A stretch of DNA of 64,000 nt. It comes from Karstenula rhodostoma CBS 690.94 (lineage: Eukaryota > Ascomycota > Dothideomycetes > Pleosporales > Didymosphaeriaceae). Where the stretch lies: NCBI GenBank assembly GCA_010093485.1, contig MU001497.1, forward strand, positions 1,168,513 through 1,232,512, read 5' to 3'. Below are positions 45,655 to 58,155 of this stretch, in pieces; position 1 is the stretch's first letter, and the number at the start of each line of letters is the position of its first letter. A program made the translations under genes and the position numbers. Under the pieces are notes generated by a model. The model was not told the DNA's origin. It did no database searches and saw only the letters and a list, made by a program, of their open reading frames with translations.

Positions 45655-47580
45655 ATGACGGTCGAGCCGCTCTCATCCAACGTGGTCAACTATCTAGTCT
45701 GGCGGTATCTTCAAGAGGCGGGCTACGGCAACGCCGCCCTGCATCTCTCGCGCTGCTGGATCCGCGACCCCCAGACGCTGCCCTTTGCGCGCGACGTCCA
45801 GCCGCATACCCTCGTCAACCTTCTGCAGGACGGCCTGTGGTTCGACAAGCTGCAGGCCGAGGCTGCCAACGTACGTGCACCGCTGCATCGCTTGCGCCCA
45901 CACTGACGCCATCAGGTTGACCAACGCTACCACTTTGGCCGCGACCATGGCCAGCCCTACTCGGTGCGCAACGGCGCCCTGCTCACCCTCGACCAAGGCA
46001 TCCCCGCCCATGAGCTGGCTGAGCAGGCCAATGGCGCCGTCCAGGAACCGCCGCCCAAAAAGGGCGTCAAGAGCAGGAAGAAAGCGAAGCCAAACGGTGT
46101 TGCGCCAGAGCCGCGCGCTCCTGAGCAAGTCAACGGTGATGCTATGGACATCGACGCCAATGGCGCCAACCACGTCGCTCCCAGCGTGAACAGCATGCGC
46201 GCTGAATCCGAACCGGTAGCTTCCGAGGCCGACTCCCCGACCGTGGCCGACATTCCCATCTCGACGCTCAGCATTGGCCAGAGCACCGACGTGCAGACCG
46301 AGGTGATTGCAGATCTCGCGCCCAACACTATATTCATTCCCAACCTGAGAGATCCGGAAAGAGTGGTAGAGCACACTTCGTGGGGACCTCCGGAGGCTCC
46401 TGTGCTGCTCACTGCGGGCAAGTCGCTTCTCAACATCCAAGTCATTTCTAAAGACTTCAGCAAGGATGCTGCACCCGCCACCAACCCTGTTGCCCTCAAG
46501 TTCCCCATGGAAAAGTACACCGTGACCGCTTTATGCTGGATCTCGGGCGAAGACATCGCTGTATCCGCTCGCGAAGAAATAGCAAACGAAACGGGCGAAA
46601 AGATGATGATAGACAAGCTTGTCAAGATCACAGAAGCAGGCGACGATTACCAAGTAATCTCATCGACCGCAGGACTCGTTAATACGTTGAGATGGAACAA
46701 GGAGAAGGAGATGCTTCTAAGCATATCGACCGACGGAGAGCGTGGCTCCATCAAAATCTGGAAAAACCACGACGACTCTATCCCGGCCTGGGCCGAGTTT
46801 ACCGACACCGCCATATTTGATGCTCTTTGGATTAGTGACTCCACATTTGTAGTGTGCGGTATTGAGCTATTCAAGATGTATGAGATAGACGACACCCTAA
46901 AGGTTCAACGGACACTCGACACCAGAGTTCAGTGGGAGACGCTGAAGTTCGAACCATCCTCGGGCATCATTGCTGCGCTCGGCACGATTGATGGGGGTTC
47001 CAGTGTTCTGGGCTATATGAATCCGCACGGCCCTCACAGTCTAGAAACACACCAATATCCAGACGAGTTCGCTACTGATCTCGACTTCCGCAATCGCACC
47101 GATACTGGCAGTTTGGGCGACTCTTCACCACGAACAGTCTCGGAGTCATCGGTGTTGCTAGCGACGTGTTCGATGACCGGACCTGTGCGCGTATGGGATG
47201 CCAGTGCCCCATCCAGGTGCCTCAAGACCCTCGCTACCACGGATAAGAGGGAAGCTTTCAAAGTTGCATTCTCCCCTGATGGCGCATTGCTAGCCGCGGC
47301 AGGGCCTGACGCGGTAACAATATGGGATGTGGACAGGAGAGACGTGCCTATCGCAACTTGTCGCACTCGGGAGTGGGGCGTCGACAAGTGGAACCCTGGT
47401 GTGGATGGCGAATTCAGCCTGGGGTGGGACCCGGATGGCTCGAAATTGTCCGTCGCTCTCGGTAACCAGGTAAGTTGTTTGGAGTACCGCCTGCCCAGGA
47501 AACGCTTCCAATTCGGAATGTCGAATATCAACGAAGAAAACTGACTGTTATAGATTGCGATTATTCCAGTGGCCAGGTAG
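45655..47580 (+). CDS. LisH/WD40 repeat protein (TBL1/Sif2-like)
   Basis: Nuclear corepressor-type protein of the TBL1/TBLR1/Sif2 group, which in yeast and animals is a scaffold of histone-deacetylase complexes (Set3C, SMRT/NCoR). Three exons: 45655-45870, 45916-47469, 47554-47580 (1797 nt, 598 aa); the last is a 9-codon exon (IAIIPVAR) after GTAAGT..TATAG. The N-terminal LisH motif is SNVVNYLVWRYLQEAGYGNA, followed by the conserved SNVDQRYHFGRDHGQPYSV-type box after intron 1. A Lys-rich linker with PPPKKGVKSRKKAKP looks like a nuclear localisation signal. WD blades follow: GLVNTLRWNKEKEMLLSIS, LLATCSMTGPVRVWDAS, FKVAFSPDGALLAAAGPD and SLGWDPDGSKLSVALG. Blades are divergent, so TBL1-like is a family-level call. 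Confidence 0.88.
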
Positions 47581-48240
47581 CATTTGGTCGCGGATAGTGG
47601 AATCAAGCCTTACGAGAAGAAGAATCCCGGGACGCGTCAGAACACTGGTCATCCATCCTACTCGATTCGGTGCAACCTGTCAGTGGACACGACCTCGTGG
47701 AACCCTTACGCCTGAATGGACAGTAACGTCCATCAAGGTGTGAACACAGAGGACGAGTTGCCAGAGAACGCGCAGTAGACGGCCACAGTGCCACTACGTG
47801 AAGTCCTCGGAAGCGTTCCGCCCACCGTGGAGACAACTCATGTGCGACTTGCAGCGGGGCGTGTGGCGTTTGGGGTAGGAAGTGGGGAAAGGGAGTCTGG
47901 CCTCCGATTGGTCTGTGCACCGAACGGCCATGTTCAATGCGTCTCGCCGACGAATAGATGGCGCTCATCTAGAGCCCTTCGGCAATTGTACTCGAGGAAA
48001 GTATGACGCGGGGAACAGTACCCCAAGAGGGCGGGAAGTATAAGCGGCTTTCGGCTCCGCAGTATTTTGTCTACAAACCATAAACCTCCAATACCCCTTG
48101 CTGCTACTTTTTGTAGATACGGCGCCCTGCTCTTCAATGCCTGTACCTGTATTGTATATATCTGCTTCAGGCCCATCGCCGCTCGTCAGCTTGTATCAGC
48201 ATAAACAGTTTTCGAATTCGTCAGTCGCTTCCCTGTGACA
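47581..48240. other. intergenic, no gene recognised
   Basis: 660 bp between two plus-strand genes. A pyrimidine-rich stretch precedes the monooxygenase ATG; no gene. Confidence 0.5.
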
Positions 48241-50305
48241 ATGGCTGCTGTGCCTTCCTTACCCGAGGACACTCCTTTGGTCGCCAAGGAGGAAGTTGCT
48301 ACGAACGAGGTTGCGACGAACGGAGTCACCAATGACAAAGCGAATGGCGTCGTCACGGGGTTCAGGCTTCACGATGGGCCGGTCGAGAACTTTCGGCCCA
48401 TCAAAGTTATTGTGATTGGAGCTGGATATTCAGGCATCTACCATTCTATACGAATACCCGAACGGCTTCGCAGTGTGGAGTTGGTGGTGTACGAGAAAAA
48501 TGCTGGAGTAGGCGGAACCTGGTACGAAAATCGCTATTTGGGCTGCGCATGCGACATTCCATGTGTGTATGCTTCTGCAATCAAGTTGTTTGGAAACGCT
48601 CTCTGACGCAAGCCTCAGCACATTCTTACCAGTACACCTTTGAACCAAACCACGACTGGTCCTCACTATATGCTCCAGCACACGAAATCCAAGCCTACCT
48701 CGAACGAACCGCCAAGAAATACTCCGCCGACCGGTTCATCAAACTCTCGCATGAGGTCGTGGAATGCAGATGGAACGACGCAATTGCGAAGTGGAACGTG
48801 ACAGTCAAGAATCTCACTACGGGCGAGACGATACGTGATCAGTCGGATGTGCTAATTAGTGCGCGAGGAAACTTGAACACCCCTGCGTGGCCGAGTATTG
48901 ACGGCTTTGACACGTTCAAAGGCGAGGTGATGCACTCTGCGAGATGGAACGAAGAGTAAGACAAAATTTGCCGTACCTCATTGAGACAGAATTGCTAACC
49001 AGTAACAGATATGATTTCACAAACAAGCGCATAGGAGTCATCGGCGCAGGCTCCTCCTCTATTCAAATCGTCCCCTCCCTCCAATGCATCCCCGGAACCC
49101 ACGTCTCCACCTTCGTCCGAAGCAAGACCTGGATCTCCCCCTCCTTTGGACACGCCCTCTGGGAAAAACACGGCTTCGAAGGCTTCACCATCCCGCCCGA
49201 CCTCCGCAAACGCTTCGCCGAAGACCCCGAGTACTACGCCAAATTCCGCCTCGCCGTGGAGGAAGACGGCAACGGCATCCACGCCGTGACGATCAAAGGC
49301 ACGCCCCTCCAGCTAGGGGGCAAGCAAATGTTCACAGAACACATGAAGCAACGCCTCGGAGGCGCGCCGCACATCCTCGACGCCCTCCTCCCGTCCTTCT
49401 CCCCCGGCTGCAGACGTCTCACCCCCGGCCCCGGCTACCTCGAGGCCCTCACCCAGCCCAACGTCGCATTCGTCACCTCCAACATAACCCAGATCTCCGA
49501 GAACGCTATACACACCGCCGATGGCCGCATGCACGAAGTCGACGCCCTCGTCTGCGCCACCGGCTTCCACACTAACACTTCCCCCCCCTTCCCCGTCATC
49601 GGCTCCAACGGCCTGAGCTTAAAACAAAAATGGTCCGCCCGTCCAACAAGTTACCTCTCCCACAGCATCTCCTCGTTCCCCAACTTCTTTACCATGCTCG
49701 GCGCAAACTCCGCCATCGGCTCCGGCAGTCTCACCTGCATGATTGAGAACGTAGGCGACTACGTCATCAAGGCCATCCGCAAGATCCAGAAGGAAGACAT
49801 TGCCGCTATGAGCGCGAAGGCTGATCGAGAAAAGGACTTCACGGAGTACGCGGATGCGTATTTTGAGGGGACGGTGTTCGCGGAGGAATGCAATAGCTGG
49901 TACAAGAGTAAGAAAGACGGCAAGATCGTGGGGCTGTGGCCGGGGAGCACGCTGCATTGTGTGGAGGCGATGAGGAGTCCGCGGTGGGAGGATTACGAGT
50001 ATGTGTATAGGGAGGAACTTCCTACGGCCGAAGAGCTCGCGGAGGGGGATGGAGCGGTAGCGGAGGGCGAAGTGGGCGATGCGGAGGGCAAGAGGGAGCG
50101 GATCGATAGTATGGTGGTTCCAGAGAAATGTCGGCCGAAGAAGAGGATGGCGAATCGAATGAAGTGGCTGGGGAATGGGTGGAGTGCGAATGAGCTTGAG
50201 AAAAAAGATCTCGCGTGGTATCTGTACAAGGACTTTTTGCAGCAGCCTGTCATGCCGCGGCCTGAGGAGAACGAGGTGTACAAGGCCAGGGCGTTTTCGT
50301 ATTAG
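48241..50305 (+). CDS. Baeyer-Villiger-type flavin monooxygenase
   Basis: FAD- and NADPH-dependent class B monooxygenase. Three exons: 48241-48562, 48619-48955, 49009-50305 (1956 nt, 651 aa). FAD motif GAGYSG at residues 60-65; the conserved GVGGTWYENRYLGCACDIPSHSYQ box is rebuilt only by splicing intron 1 (CCAT|GTGTGT..CCTCAG). The BVMO fingerprint FKGEVMHSARW (FxGxxxHxxxW) is at about 206-216; the second Rossmann motif GVIGAGSSSI follows intron 2. The later ATGF-type motif (VCATGFHT) is present. The substrate is unknown: family members oxidise ketones, steroids or secondary-metabolite intermediates. No other biosynthetic genes adjoin it, so it is probably a stand-alone detoxification or catabolic enzyme. 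The C-terminal extension with an Ala/Glu-rich insert is longer than in bacterial enzymes. Confidence 0.9.
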
Positions 50306-50539
50306 TTAGGCAGGTCCGAGAGCTTGTGGTAAAGCCCGGGGTGACGAGAAGCATTATATTTCCCCACTTATCTGTCTGCGTTTGCGGTGTTAGGTTAAGC
50401 GTGTTTTGTGGTCGCAGTACCGAAACCCCTACCCTCTAGACCTCCTATGTATGGAATCCATAAGTCGTCACAGTATATGCAGTATAGGCCGTTGCAATAT
50501 CCCTGCGTGTATGCACACACCTCTCCCACGTTTGCCCGC

Positions 50540-53500
50540 TCAATCAACCGTCCCCCACTCAAGCTGCTTCCTCCCATTCAACCCAGCATGCAGTTTCGCA
50601 CTCTCATCCACCCGCTCCTGGATCTGCATCTGAATCGCAAGATTCTTGCTCATATGCTCGTCCTTTTCCTTCAGCGTCCTTCTTTCCAGCCCAGCGCGAT
50701 GCTGCGTCACAGTTAGCGTTCCCTCCCAATCTAAGCAAAAGTATTTGACGTGACTTACCTCAACCTCCCCCCTCCTCGCCTCAATCAGCCTCTGCTCAGC
50801 CGCAAATGCCGCCCCCGCCTTCCGCTCCTCAATCTGCGCTCGCTGAGTAGCAGCCTCCCCTTCCTGCTGTGCAAGCAACGCATGCCACGCGACCTTCTCC
50901 GCGCGCTTCATCCGCTCCGCCTCCCGCACCTTCTGCATCGCACTCTCATGCTGTCGCTGCTCGAGAGCCTGCGCATGCGCCGCCGCCGCACTCGCCGCCG
51001 CCATCTCCGTGTCCTGCTGCTCCTTTTTGCGGCGCAGGAGGTCCAGGTGCGCAGTTTCCTCGAGCATCCGGGCGTGGTCTGCGGCTTCTTTGGCGAGGCG
51101 GAGGGAGAGCTGGTGTTCGTTTTTGCGGGCGGCAAGGCGCGCAATGGAGGGAGGGAGGTTGGTGGCGCCGGGGGGTTGATCTTCGCTTTCGGAGTAGAAT
51201 TTTGGGGCGCTTCCTTTGTCGCGGAGGAGGTCTGGATGGGTGAGCGGTTAGCATTGGAGGATTCTGTGGAGGGCAAGAGGGGAGGTACGTACCAAGTAAG
51301 TCTTGCTTCTGGGCAGTTCGCGCTGGCGAGGGTATGCGTTCTACGTACGAGTAGGGTGAGTACCAGAGGCCTTTGTCGTCGCGAAACATGTGTTTCTCGT
51401 CGTTCAATTGCTCCCATACTTCGGTCTCCAGCAGCGTTTCTGTGATCTTCAGAGGATCGGAGGCATTGTCCAACGCAAAGATAACGGTGGACCTTTCGTT
51501 GCGGGCTTTGAAACTAGGGTTCGCTCCGCTGTCGAGGAAGAGCCGGAGTATTTGACGAGCCCGCGAGCGCTGGCTGCTGTTGGTTATCTGTACATTCAAA
51601 CATAACTCCCCCAGTGCATTTCGCCCGCCATGATGTCGAGAAGGGAAGTTGGGATCATGGGCTGCTTTGATGAGCAACGCGACGGCGTCAAGCTGTAGAC
51701 TCCGTGCGGCTTCATGCAGACTGCCGTCGTTCTTGAGAGCATGCGGTGCGATTATGTCCACCACCGATGTGACTGATGAACTACTTGCGTAGAAGAGCGC
51801 CGAGCGATCCCACTTGTCGCGGATTGATGCGTCAGCCCCATGCTTTAGCAAGACTTCGACAATATCCGAGCGTCCTTCTCGCGCAGCAAGAGATATTGGT
51901 GCCACTTCCGATACTGGAGCCACACGGGTTGGCGATGCTCCGGCCTGCAGCAGAGCGATTATCACCGAGGTCGAGACCCGTTTCTGGGGTTGGGCCAGGG
52001 CCCATAACAGAGCTGGGATTGCCTCTTCTCCCACTGCAGAGTCCATCACACCTGACAATGAAGCTTCCGGATTGCAGCCATGGGTGAGCAACGCCTTGAC
52101 GAGTGATTCGCTCCTAGGGTATTTCTGAATTGCTAACAGCAATGATGCAGGGTGGCTCAAGTCCAAGTCATCGGCTGTGCAGCCATGACTGAAACATTTC
52201 TCTATCAAACCCAGCAGAACATCCTCGTCCAAGCCTGACCCGATCAGGGATGGCAAGAGAGCAGTAAACTTTGGTTGATATTTTAGAAGTATTGCGAAAA
52301 GTACCGGGCTACGCTTCGCCGCAAAAACGAAGCATGCACCATTGGCGGCATTAACGTCTGCGCTATGGTCCAAGAGACAGTTCACTATCGACTCGATCGC
52401 ATCAAGGCCGTTTGCCGGGTCAAGCACGGCTCTCAAAGCCATGTCAATCGCATTGCGGTCGACCCCTAGCGCGAGTAGCTGGTTTGCGACCTCGACATAG
52501 CCGCCCGATGTAGGTTTGTTGCCGGGTGGAAGTATATATGGGTCTTCCTGACGCAAGGCTAGGATCGTTCTGTCAACGGAAGCAGGCCTCGGCACCGCCT
52601 GATCTAACCGTTGAAGGTTGGCAGGATGAAAAAGTGCACAAAAAGCTGACGTGACTGTAGGCTGCCACGGAGTGTCCTTCCCACTGAGCAACAGCTTGAC
52701 AAGCGAACTGTTGCCCGTCGCAACTGACGCTACAAATGCATCGCCACCATTGTAATTGATTGATGCACCGTGTTGAAGGAGCATCCGTGCAATTGTTGGC
52801 TCGCTCGCATCTTGAAATTGTTGAATCTCGACAATGAGAGCTTCGTCAAGGGTTTCCTGTGAGATGCCTTTACCGAGCAATACTTTGAGAATGGCTTCTT
52901 TCTGTGGCACACTGCTGAGCGAAATAGCACACTGAAATGCACTTGAAATCAATCTCGCGTCGGCAGCTATCAAGCGTGCGATTATGTCCAGGTTGTTGGC
53001 ACCACCTTTCACAGCGACCTCAAGAGCTCGTGTGGCCGGAGCTTCCTCAACGCCTCCCGCTAAAAGTAACTCGAGCATTGGGAAAGTTAACGACTGCCTT
53101 GATCCATTTGTATCGAATATGAGAGGCAATGAGGCTGATTTACTCTGCGTAGAGACTTTCGCCCCGCAGAGCAAGCGTAAAATTGGCAGGTTTGCTTGAG
53201 AAACAGCAAGTTTGAGCGCTTTGCCGTCATCGTGGTCCACAGACGCACCGTGGCGAACCAATTCAGTAATCAGAGCAACATCTCTCGTGCTCGATGTGTC
53301 TGCGATCGCGTCGACCAAAGATTGGTCTACTTCGGGTCCATGGGCACCGTGCTCCAAGAGCAAGCGTACAGTTTCGAGTCGTTCAGGTGCCGTATATCCG
53401 GACCGTATAAGAGGAAACACTTGCGCAAGCGACTGAGGTGACGGTCGAGAAGCTAGTAATGATCGAAGGCTGCGAATATCCTTCCGTGCCACAGCAGCCT

Positions 53501-55015
53501 GGACAGCCCTGTTGTTACCAGTTCCAAGGGGCTGACCAGCGTTTAGAAGCAGATCCATCCTAAATGGTGGGGTACAAAGTCAGTGAAATGGTCAAATATT
53601 AAGATAATTGGGTGGAAGTAGGTGTTACAGCTTCAGCTCGTAACCAATGTCTGACAATTGCAGACAGTGACGATAGCAGAAACAACCACTTTGTACCCCG
53701 GCCTTGCGTACAATGCTGAATCACCATCTTCGACGGCACGGACCAGCCATCGTTCAAGTGAACGACCGCTGCCACCTTTAGCTACTAGAGCGCTGATTAC
53801 GTGTAATCTCTCTGGTTTTGGCGCATCCTCCGGTACAGCATCTAATGCCATGGACGCATGGGCGGGCGAGATTGGTGTTTTGATGATGACATCTGCCAAT
53901 TGCCAATGAGACCTAAGCACGGCATCTTTCAAACATTCCGCTTGATTGACAGTCGTGGGCACCCCGTAAGCGATCAGCATCTCTGCCATGCGGAGATCAT
54001 TGCGCTGAGATGCGGCTATGAGCAAACCACCTAATCGAGGGTTCGTTGGAGGCAGGCCGCAACAGAACAAAAGTTCCAAGAACTGATAGAGATCTTGAGC
54101 ACTAGTCATCCTCATTACAATTTCAAATGCAGCCTGAAGTGAAGTTGAAGTCAGGGGGATCGGACCTGCCACAAGCGCAACAGAGGGGCGATACTCGCAT
54201 CGCGCAATGGAAGTAGTAAGAGCACTAGCGTTGTCGAAGTTTGGATCAGCGCCATGTGTTATCAGTAGCGAGATAACCGGCTCGGATTTCTGCTGGACAG
54301 CTGCTGGAAGACATGAAGAGATGATGTCAGGGCGAAGGGCCTTTGGAGCTCGTAGAAGAAGCCGTACGAAGTTTTGGTCGTTTGATCTAACAGCGTCCGC
54401 CAATGCGTTTGGGGTTTTGTTCAGGTCTGCACCGTGCCGCAATAATTCCTGGATGCAAGGGTGGTTGTTGGCTGCAAGAGCCGCCTTGAGCCCTTCGTCC
54501 AAAGTGGTCTGGTCTGCACCAGAAGCGGCCAACAGACTCAAGGTGTCAGCTCGCCGCACAGTCGCAGCTCGTTGCAGCACCGTGCTTCGCCTCCGATCTG
54601 TAACGACCGCCTTCTTGTTCGCCTTGCTCTTTTGATCTGTAACTTCAACAAAGTTCACTTTAGCTCCCAGATTAAGATAAGCTTGGATGAGGCCCGGGCT
54701 TGTCGCCGGTTTTTCAACAGCTGCTGATAGCGCGCGGTCAAGCTCATCCCTCGAGAAATCCCATTGACTCGTGTCCTGGAGCTTTTTCTTCTTTTCCGAA
54801 CTTCTGAAGACGCTCTTCAATTGTTTGCCGGGGTCCCTGTAGTCTGGGCCATTCACCCTCTGTTCGACTAACAGTTGGCGAGCTAGTGTATGATCCTCCT
54901 CGCTGGCGATGATTGCAGGCTGAGTTGGTGCGGGAAGAGGAGGCTGACGATCAGAAACGGGATGAATGCCAACATCTCGGATGACGTCCTGGAGGCTGCG
55001 GCGTTTTACGTCCAT
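50540..55015 (-). CDS. 1401-aa ankyrin-repeat protein with C-terminal coiled coil
   Basis: Large fungal ankyrin-repeat protein of unknown role. Four exons: 55015-53712, 53559-51293, 51231-50759, 50701-50540 (4206 nt); introns GTACGC..TTTAG, GTACGT..ATCCAG, GTAAGT..CGCAG, phases all consistent. The N-terminus (MDVKRRSLQDVIRDVGIHP) and a Lys-rich region precede a run of degenerate ankyrin repeats from about residue 140 to 1150, such as VISLLITHGADPNFDN, VRLLLEHGAHGPEV, IVEVLLKHGADASIRDKWD and LRLFLDSGANPSFKARNE. The last 250 residues are highly charged with Ala/Glu/Gln-rich coiled coil (AAAHAQALEQRQHESAMQKV), ending LEWGTVD. No signal peptide, membrane or enzymatic domain. Probably a cytoplasmic scaffold; partner unknown. 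Confidence 0.85.
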
Positions 55016-56559
55016 GTTGCCTGGCGAGGTTCGAACAGAGAAACCTCAGCAACATTGTCATGTGGACGCTGCCATTTCTTAACAGCAACGTCACAGCTGC
55101 AGTGAAAGAAAGAGCACGCGTTTATGGTGGCTGAGTTGATTCTTGGATCGAACAGCGCCTTATCCATACCGCTTCGGTCTTAGCGCGCGACGCGGTTCCC
55201 CATCATTGCCACAGCCATAGCCACATGTACGCGACCGCTGCTGTTCCTTTCGAATGTGCTACACGCATTCAACGCCAAACTGCTCTCCGGACTCAACTCT
55301 CCTGTCTCGCGAAGAAGGGTGAGCGCTCAGCATGTGTCTGCCATTTGATACTCGATGCCATGTCGTAAAGAGCAGCGCTGAGGACCCGACAATGTTATAT
55401 CGCGGGCTTTACGACCGTTCCATGCTGCGTCGTCACCACATGCATCTCCCAATATACCCGAGACGTTCACCGTATGCAGGACGGTATCTCCTGGATGACC
55501 GACGGACGGCGTGCGCAACGTGCGCCAGCCGGAGAACGCAGGGGCATCCTCCACACAGCACACGGACTCCAAACATGCTAGCATGTCACTGCGACTTGCT
55601 TTCGCTGTTTCATCATGTCCCGCGGTATCTGCAAGATACTCTTTACGAGAAGCGCAATGCGTTCCAGACGCACCACACACGACATCTGCCGTCGATCCGT
55701 CGCCCGGCCAATACGGGCTGTCGATGTCGCGACAACAGCCGCGAAAAGCTGTCGTACTGAACGAAGGATCGCATTCGACGATTCGGGTAATCTGGCGTGA
55801 ACAGCGGCTGTTTCGCGAATGGTGAGGCAATCCTGTAGGTTGCGCTCGATTGCTTATTGGACGAGCAGCCGTGTTTGATCCTCCAACGCGACATCTGCAG
55901 GTACCGTTTCGCATCCCAACCACCATTATCGCTGTGCATATCGCAACATGCGGTGGAGGTATAGTTCGCGCATGAGTCGTGACAAACACCCGTCACTGAT
56001 AGCCCACGGGGGTTCGTGAGACCCGTGCCACCTTTACAGTTGCGCTAAGAGCAACATCCATCTATCAAAAAATCCCAAGGATCTGGATCCCGCGTTTCAA
56101 TGACAGCCCAAGGCATTGCCTTTTTCAACCCAATATGGCAGAACATTCGCTGACTTCCTGCTACGTGCGAATGCTGTCCCGCACCTCCTGTCAGCATCCC
56201 GGAGGCACAACGGCGCCGGACGGGTCGTTTCCTACGTACACTATCAAACGCTAACAATATGCGAGGGTGTATGTGATGTTTGGGGTTTGCAGCCCCCTGG
56301 GTATGTTCTCGGCTCAGATTACCTACCCAACTGTCCACGTTGGGGTGGGAGAGTGCTTGTACGACCTATATATTGACCCTTCCGCTCCGCAATGCCTTCA
56401 AGGCAGGCTCGCTCTACTCTCAGCCCCTCCCAGCCTACTATCCTTTTCTTCTTTCTTTTCAATTACTCATTCGCTTCTTGGGGCTCTGGTAGCTCTTTAC
56501 TTTCGCTGTACAGATAATCGTTACGAATCTGCGATTCAACAAAAGACCAATCAACCAAC
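55016..56559. other. intergenic, no gene recognised
   Basis: 1.5 kb between the divergent starts of the ankyrin and DUF3455 genes. A 220-codon minus-strand frame at 55327-55989 begins at a non-ATG codon and has no recognisable content (see rejected). Confidence 0.5.
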
Positions 56560-57222
56560 ATGTTCTCCTCCCTCATTGTCGCGGCAGTTGCCCTCCCTCT
56601 GGCTTTGGCTGTTCCTGCACCATATCGTCTTCCAGAAAGCGTGTTCCGTCGTCAGCTCAACGACACGTGCGGCCTCTCTACTGTCCAGCAGCCTCCGAAC
56701 ACACTCACACCTCCTGGCGACCACAACCAACTAGTGCTCATCGCGCTAGGCCAAGGAACACAGAACTATACCTGCACCAACGAAACTGCAGTTCCGGCCT
56801 CGATTGGTGCTGTTGCCGACCTCTTCAACGCTTCATGCGCCGTCTCCCAGAAAAGCTCGCTCGGGTCCGTAGCAGAGGACGCCAACGCTGTCGGCCAACA
56901 CTTCTTCGTTGACAACACGACTCCTGAATTCGACATTATTGGGCTTGGTAACACACAGCTCAAGAAGGCCGAGGCTGTCCCCGCCCCCAACGCCGCTGCC
57001 GACGTGCCGTGGCTCAAGCTCGATGCTACGAAGACGAACACTCCAGTCAGGAGCATCTACCGACTCAACACCAAGGGCGGACTAGCACCCGCCACGTGCG
57101 CAGGACAAGCTGCGGGTGCTGTTGTTCAGGTCGACTACGAGGCTCAGTACTGGGTGTACGCCTGCCCGGATGCGATGGCTGCTCGCAGACAGAAGAGGAG
57201 TCTTGGCCTACCCCTTGACTAG
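56560..57222 (+). CDS. secreted DUF3455 protein
   Basis: Small extracellular fungal protein of the DUF3455 (PF11937-like) family, function unknown. Single exon, 220 aa. Signal peptide MFSSLIVAAVALPLALA (about residues 1-17), followed by a pro-like stretch ending in a dibasic RR. Domain landmarks: LVLIALGQGTQNYTC, ASIGAVADLFNASC, VGQHFF, VPWLKLDATK, SIYRLNTKGGLAPATC and VDYEAQYWVYAC. Four or more cysteines and several N-glycosylation sequons fit secretion. Homologues are sometimes labelled malate dehydrogenase in databases without biochemical support. Confidence 0.88.
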   Translation: MFSSLIVAAVALPLALAVPAPYRLPESVFRRQLNDTCGLSTVQQPPNTLTPPGDHNQLVLIALGQGTQNYTCTNETAVPASIGAVADLFNASCAVSQKSSLGSVAEDANAVGQHFFVDNTTPEFDIIGLGNTQLKKAEAVPAPNAAADVPWLKLDATKTNTPVRSIYRLNTKGGLAPATCAGQAAGAVVQVDYEAQYWVYACPDAMAARRQKRSLGLPLD

Positions 57223-58155
57223 ATGCGTAACAGCATGCTAGTACAGCGGGTGGCTGATGGTGTTGTCTGACGGAAAGGTCAACCAGCTGGGAGAGCGCTG
57301 GTGTAAGGAGTGTTGTTTCTTCCGCTGTTGATGCAGTGGTTCGGACTGGATATCTGGGACAGCTTCGGTGTTTAGTCATTCCTGTACGTTATGATACCAA
57401 ATGATGTGTAGCAACGATATCAAAATGTGCGGCTTGCGAGTAATTCTCTTACCCGATTCAATGCCGGATCGAACTCGACATGTCCGGGACCATTGCTTGG
57501 TCATTTCCCTTGTCCGCAATGTGAAGACAATAGGAGTGGATCAATAATGCTATCAGTATTCCCTTGGATAGCCGGCGAAAAGTCAGTAGCAAGTACGCGG
57601 AAGGGCCCACGGTGGAGCAGTGGAGGTGCTCCCCAGAGGCCTAGCTCATCGGGGGTCATAGCTCCATCACAGCTCCATCACGGCTTCCGTCACTTTCCGC
57701 CACCTTCTCCATCACAGCTTCCGTCACTTTCCGCCACCATCCTGCAACAGCCCGCAGCGTCGCAGGCTGCGATGATTGCTTGCCACGTTCAACGCGATTG
57801 CACCCGCCTCGAAGCTCGAATGGAAAGATTAGCGGAATCGCGAGCTGGTTCGAGACGATGGCGTTGACCACCCCCGCATCCGGAAAGGGCTTGGCAGGCA
57901 GCAATCACAAGCTCGCCGCTGGGCCGCGACCATCTTCCACTCACAGCGCGCGGCCTGGCCTGCTGCACAAAGACCCTCGGTCCATGTCAAGATGCCTGAC
58001 GTCTTGCCTCCGAAATATATGTGCCCGGCCTCTGCCGCTCACGTCTCCGCACGCACGTCTGCCGTTACCTCTTGCCTTCCTCTTGGTTACCCTGAACAAC
58101 CCGTTTCAAACAAGAGACAAACACAGTACCCGCCTTATACCACCATTGACTCACA
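57223..58155. promoter_or_regulatory. intergenic, malate synthase upstream region
   Basis: 933 bp with a 34-bp tandem duplication at 57675-57738. It probably carries the carbon-source-dependent malate synthase promoter; I did not confirm CreA (SYGGRG) or FacB sites. Confidence 0.5.
57675..57738. repeat. two 30-bp direct repeats, period 34
   Basis: Copies at 57675-57704 and 57709-57738 differ at one base (CACGGC vs CACAGC). Shorter CTCCATCAC pieces precede them. Confidence 0.9.

Noticed and set aside
55327..55989. 220-codon open frame on the minus strand
   Set aside because: It begins at GTG with the first ATG 21 codons in, has Cys/Arg/Ser-rich random composition, overlaps open frames on the plus strand and shows no domain.
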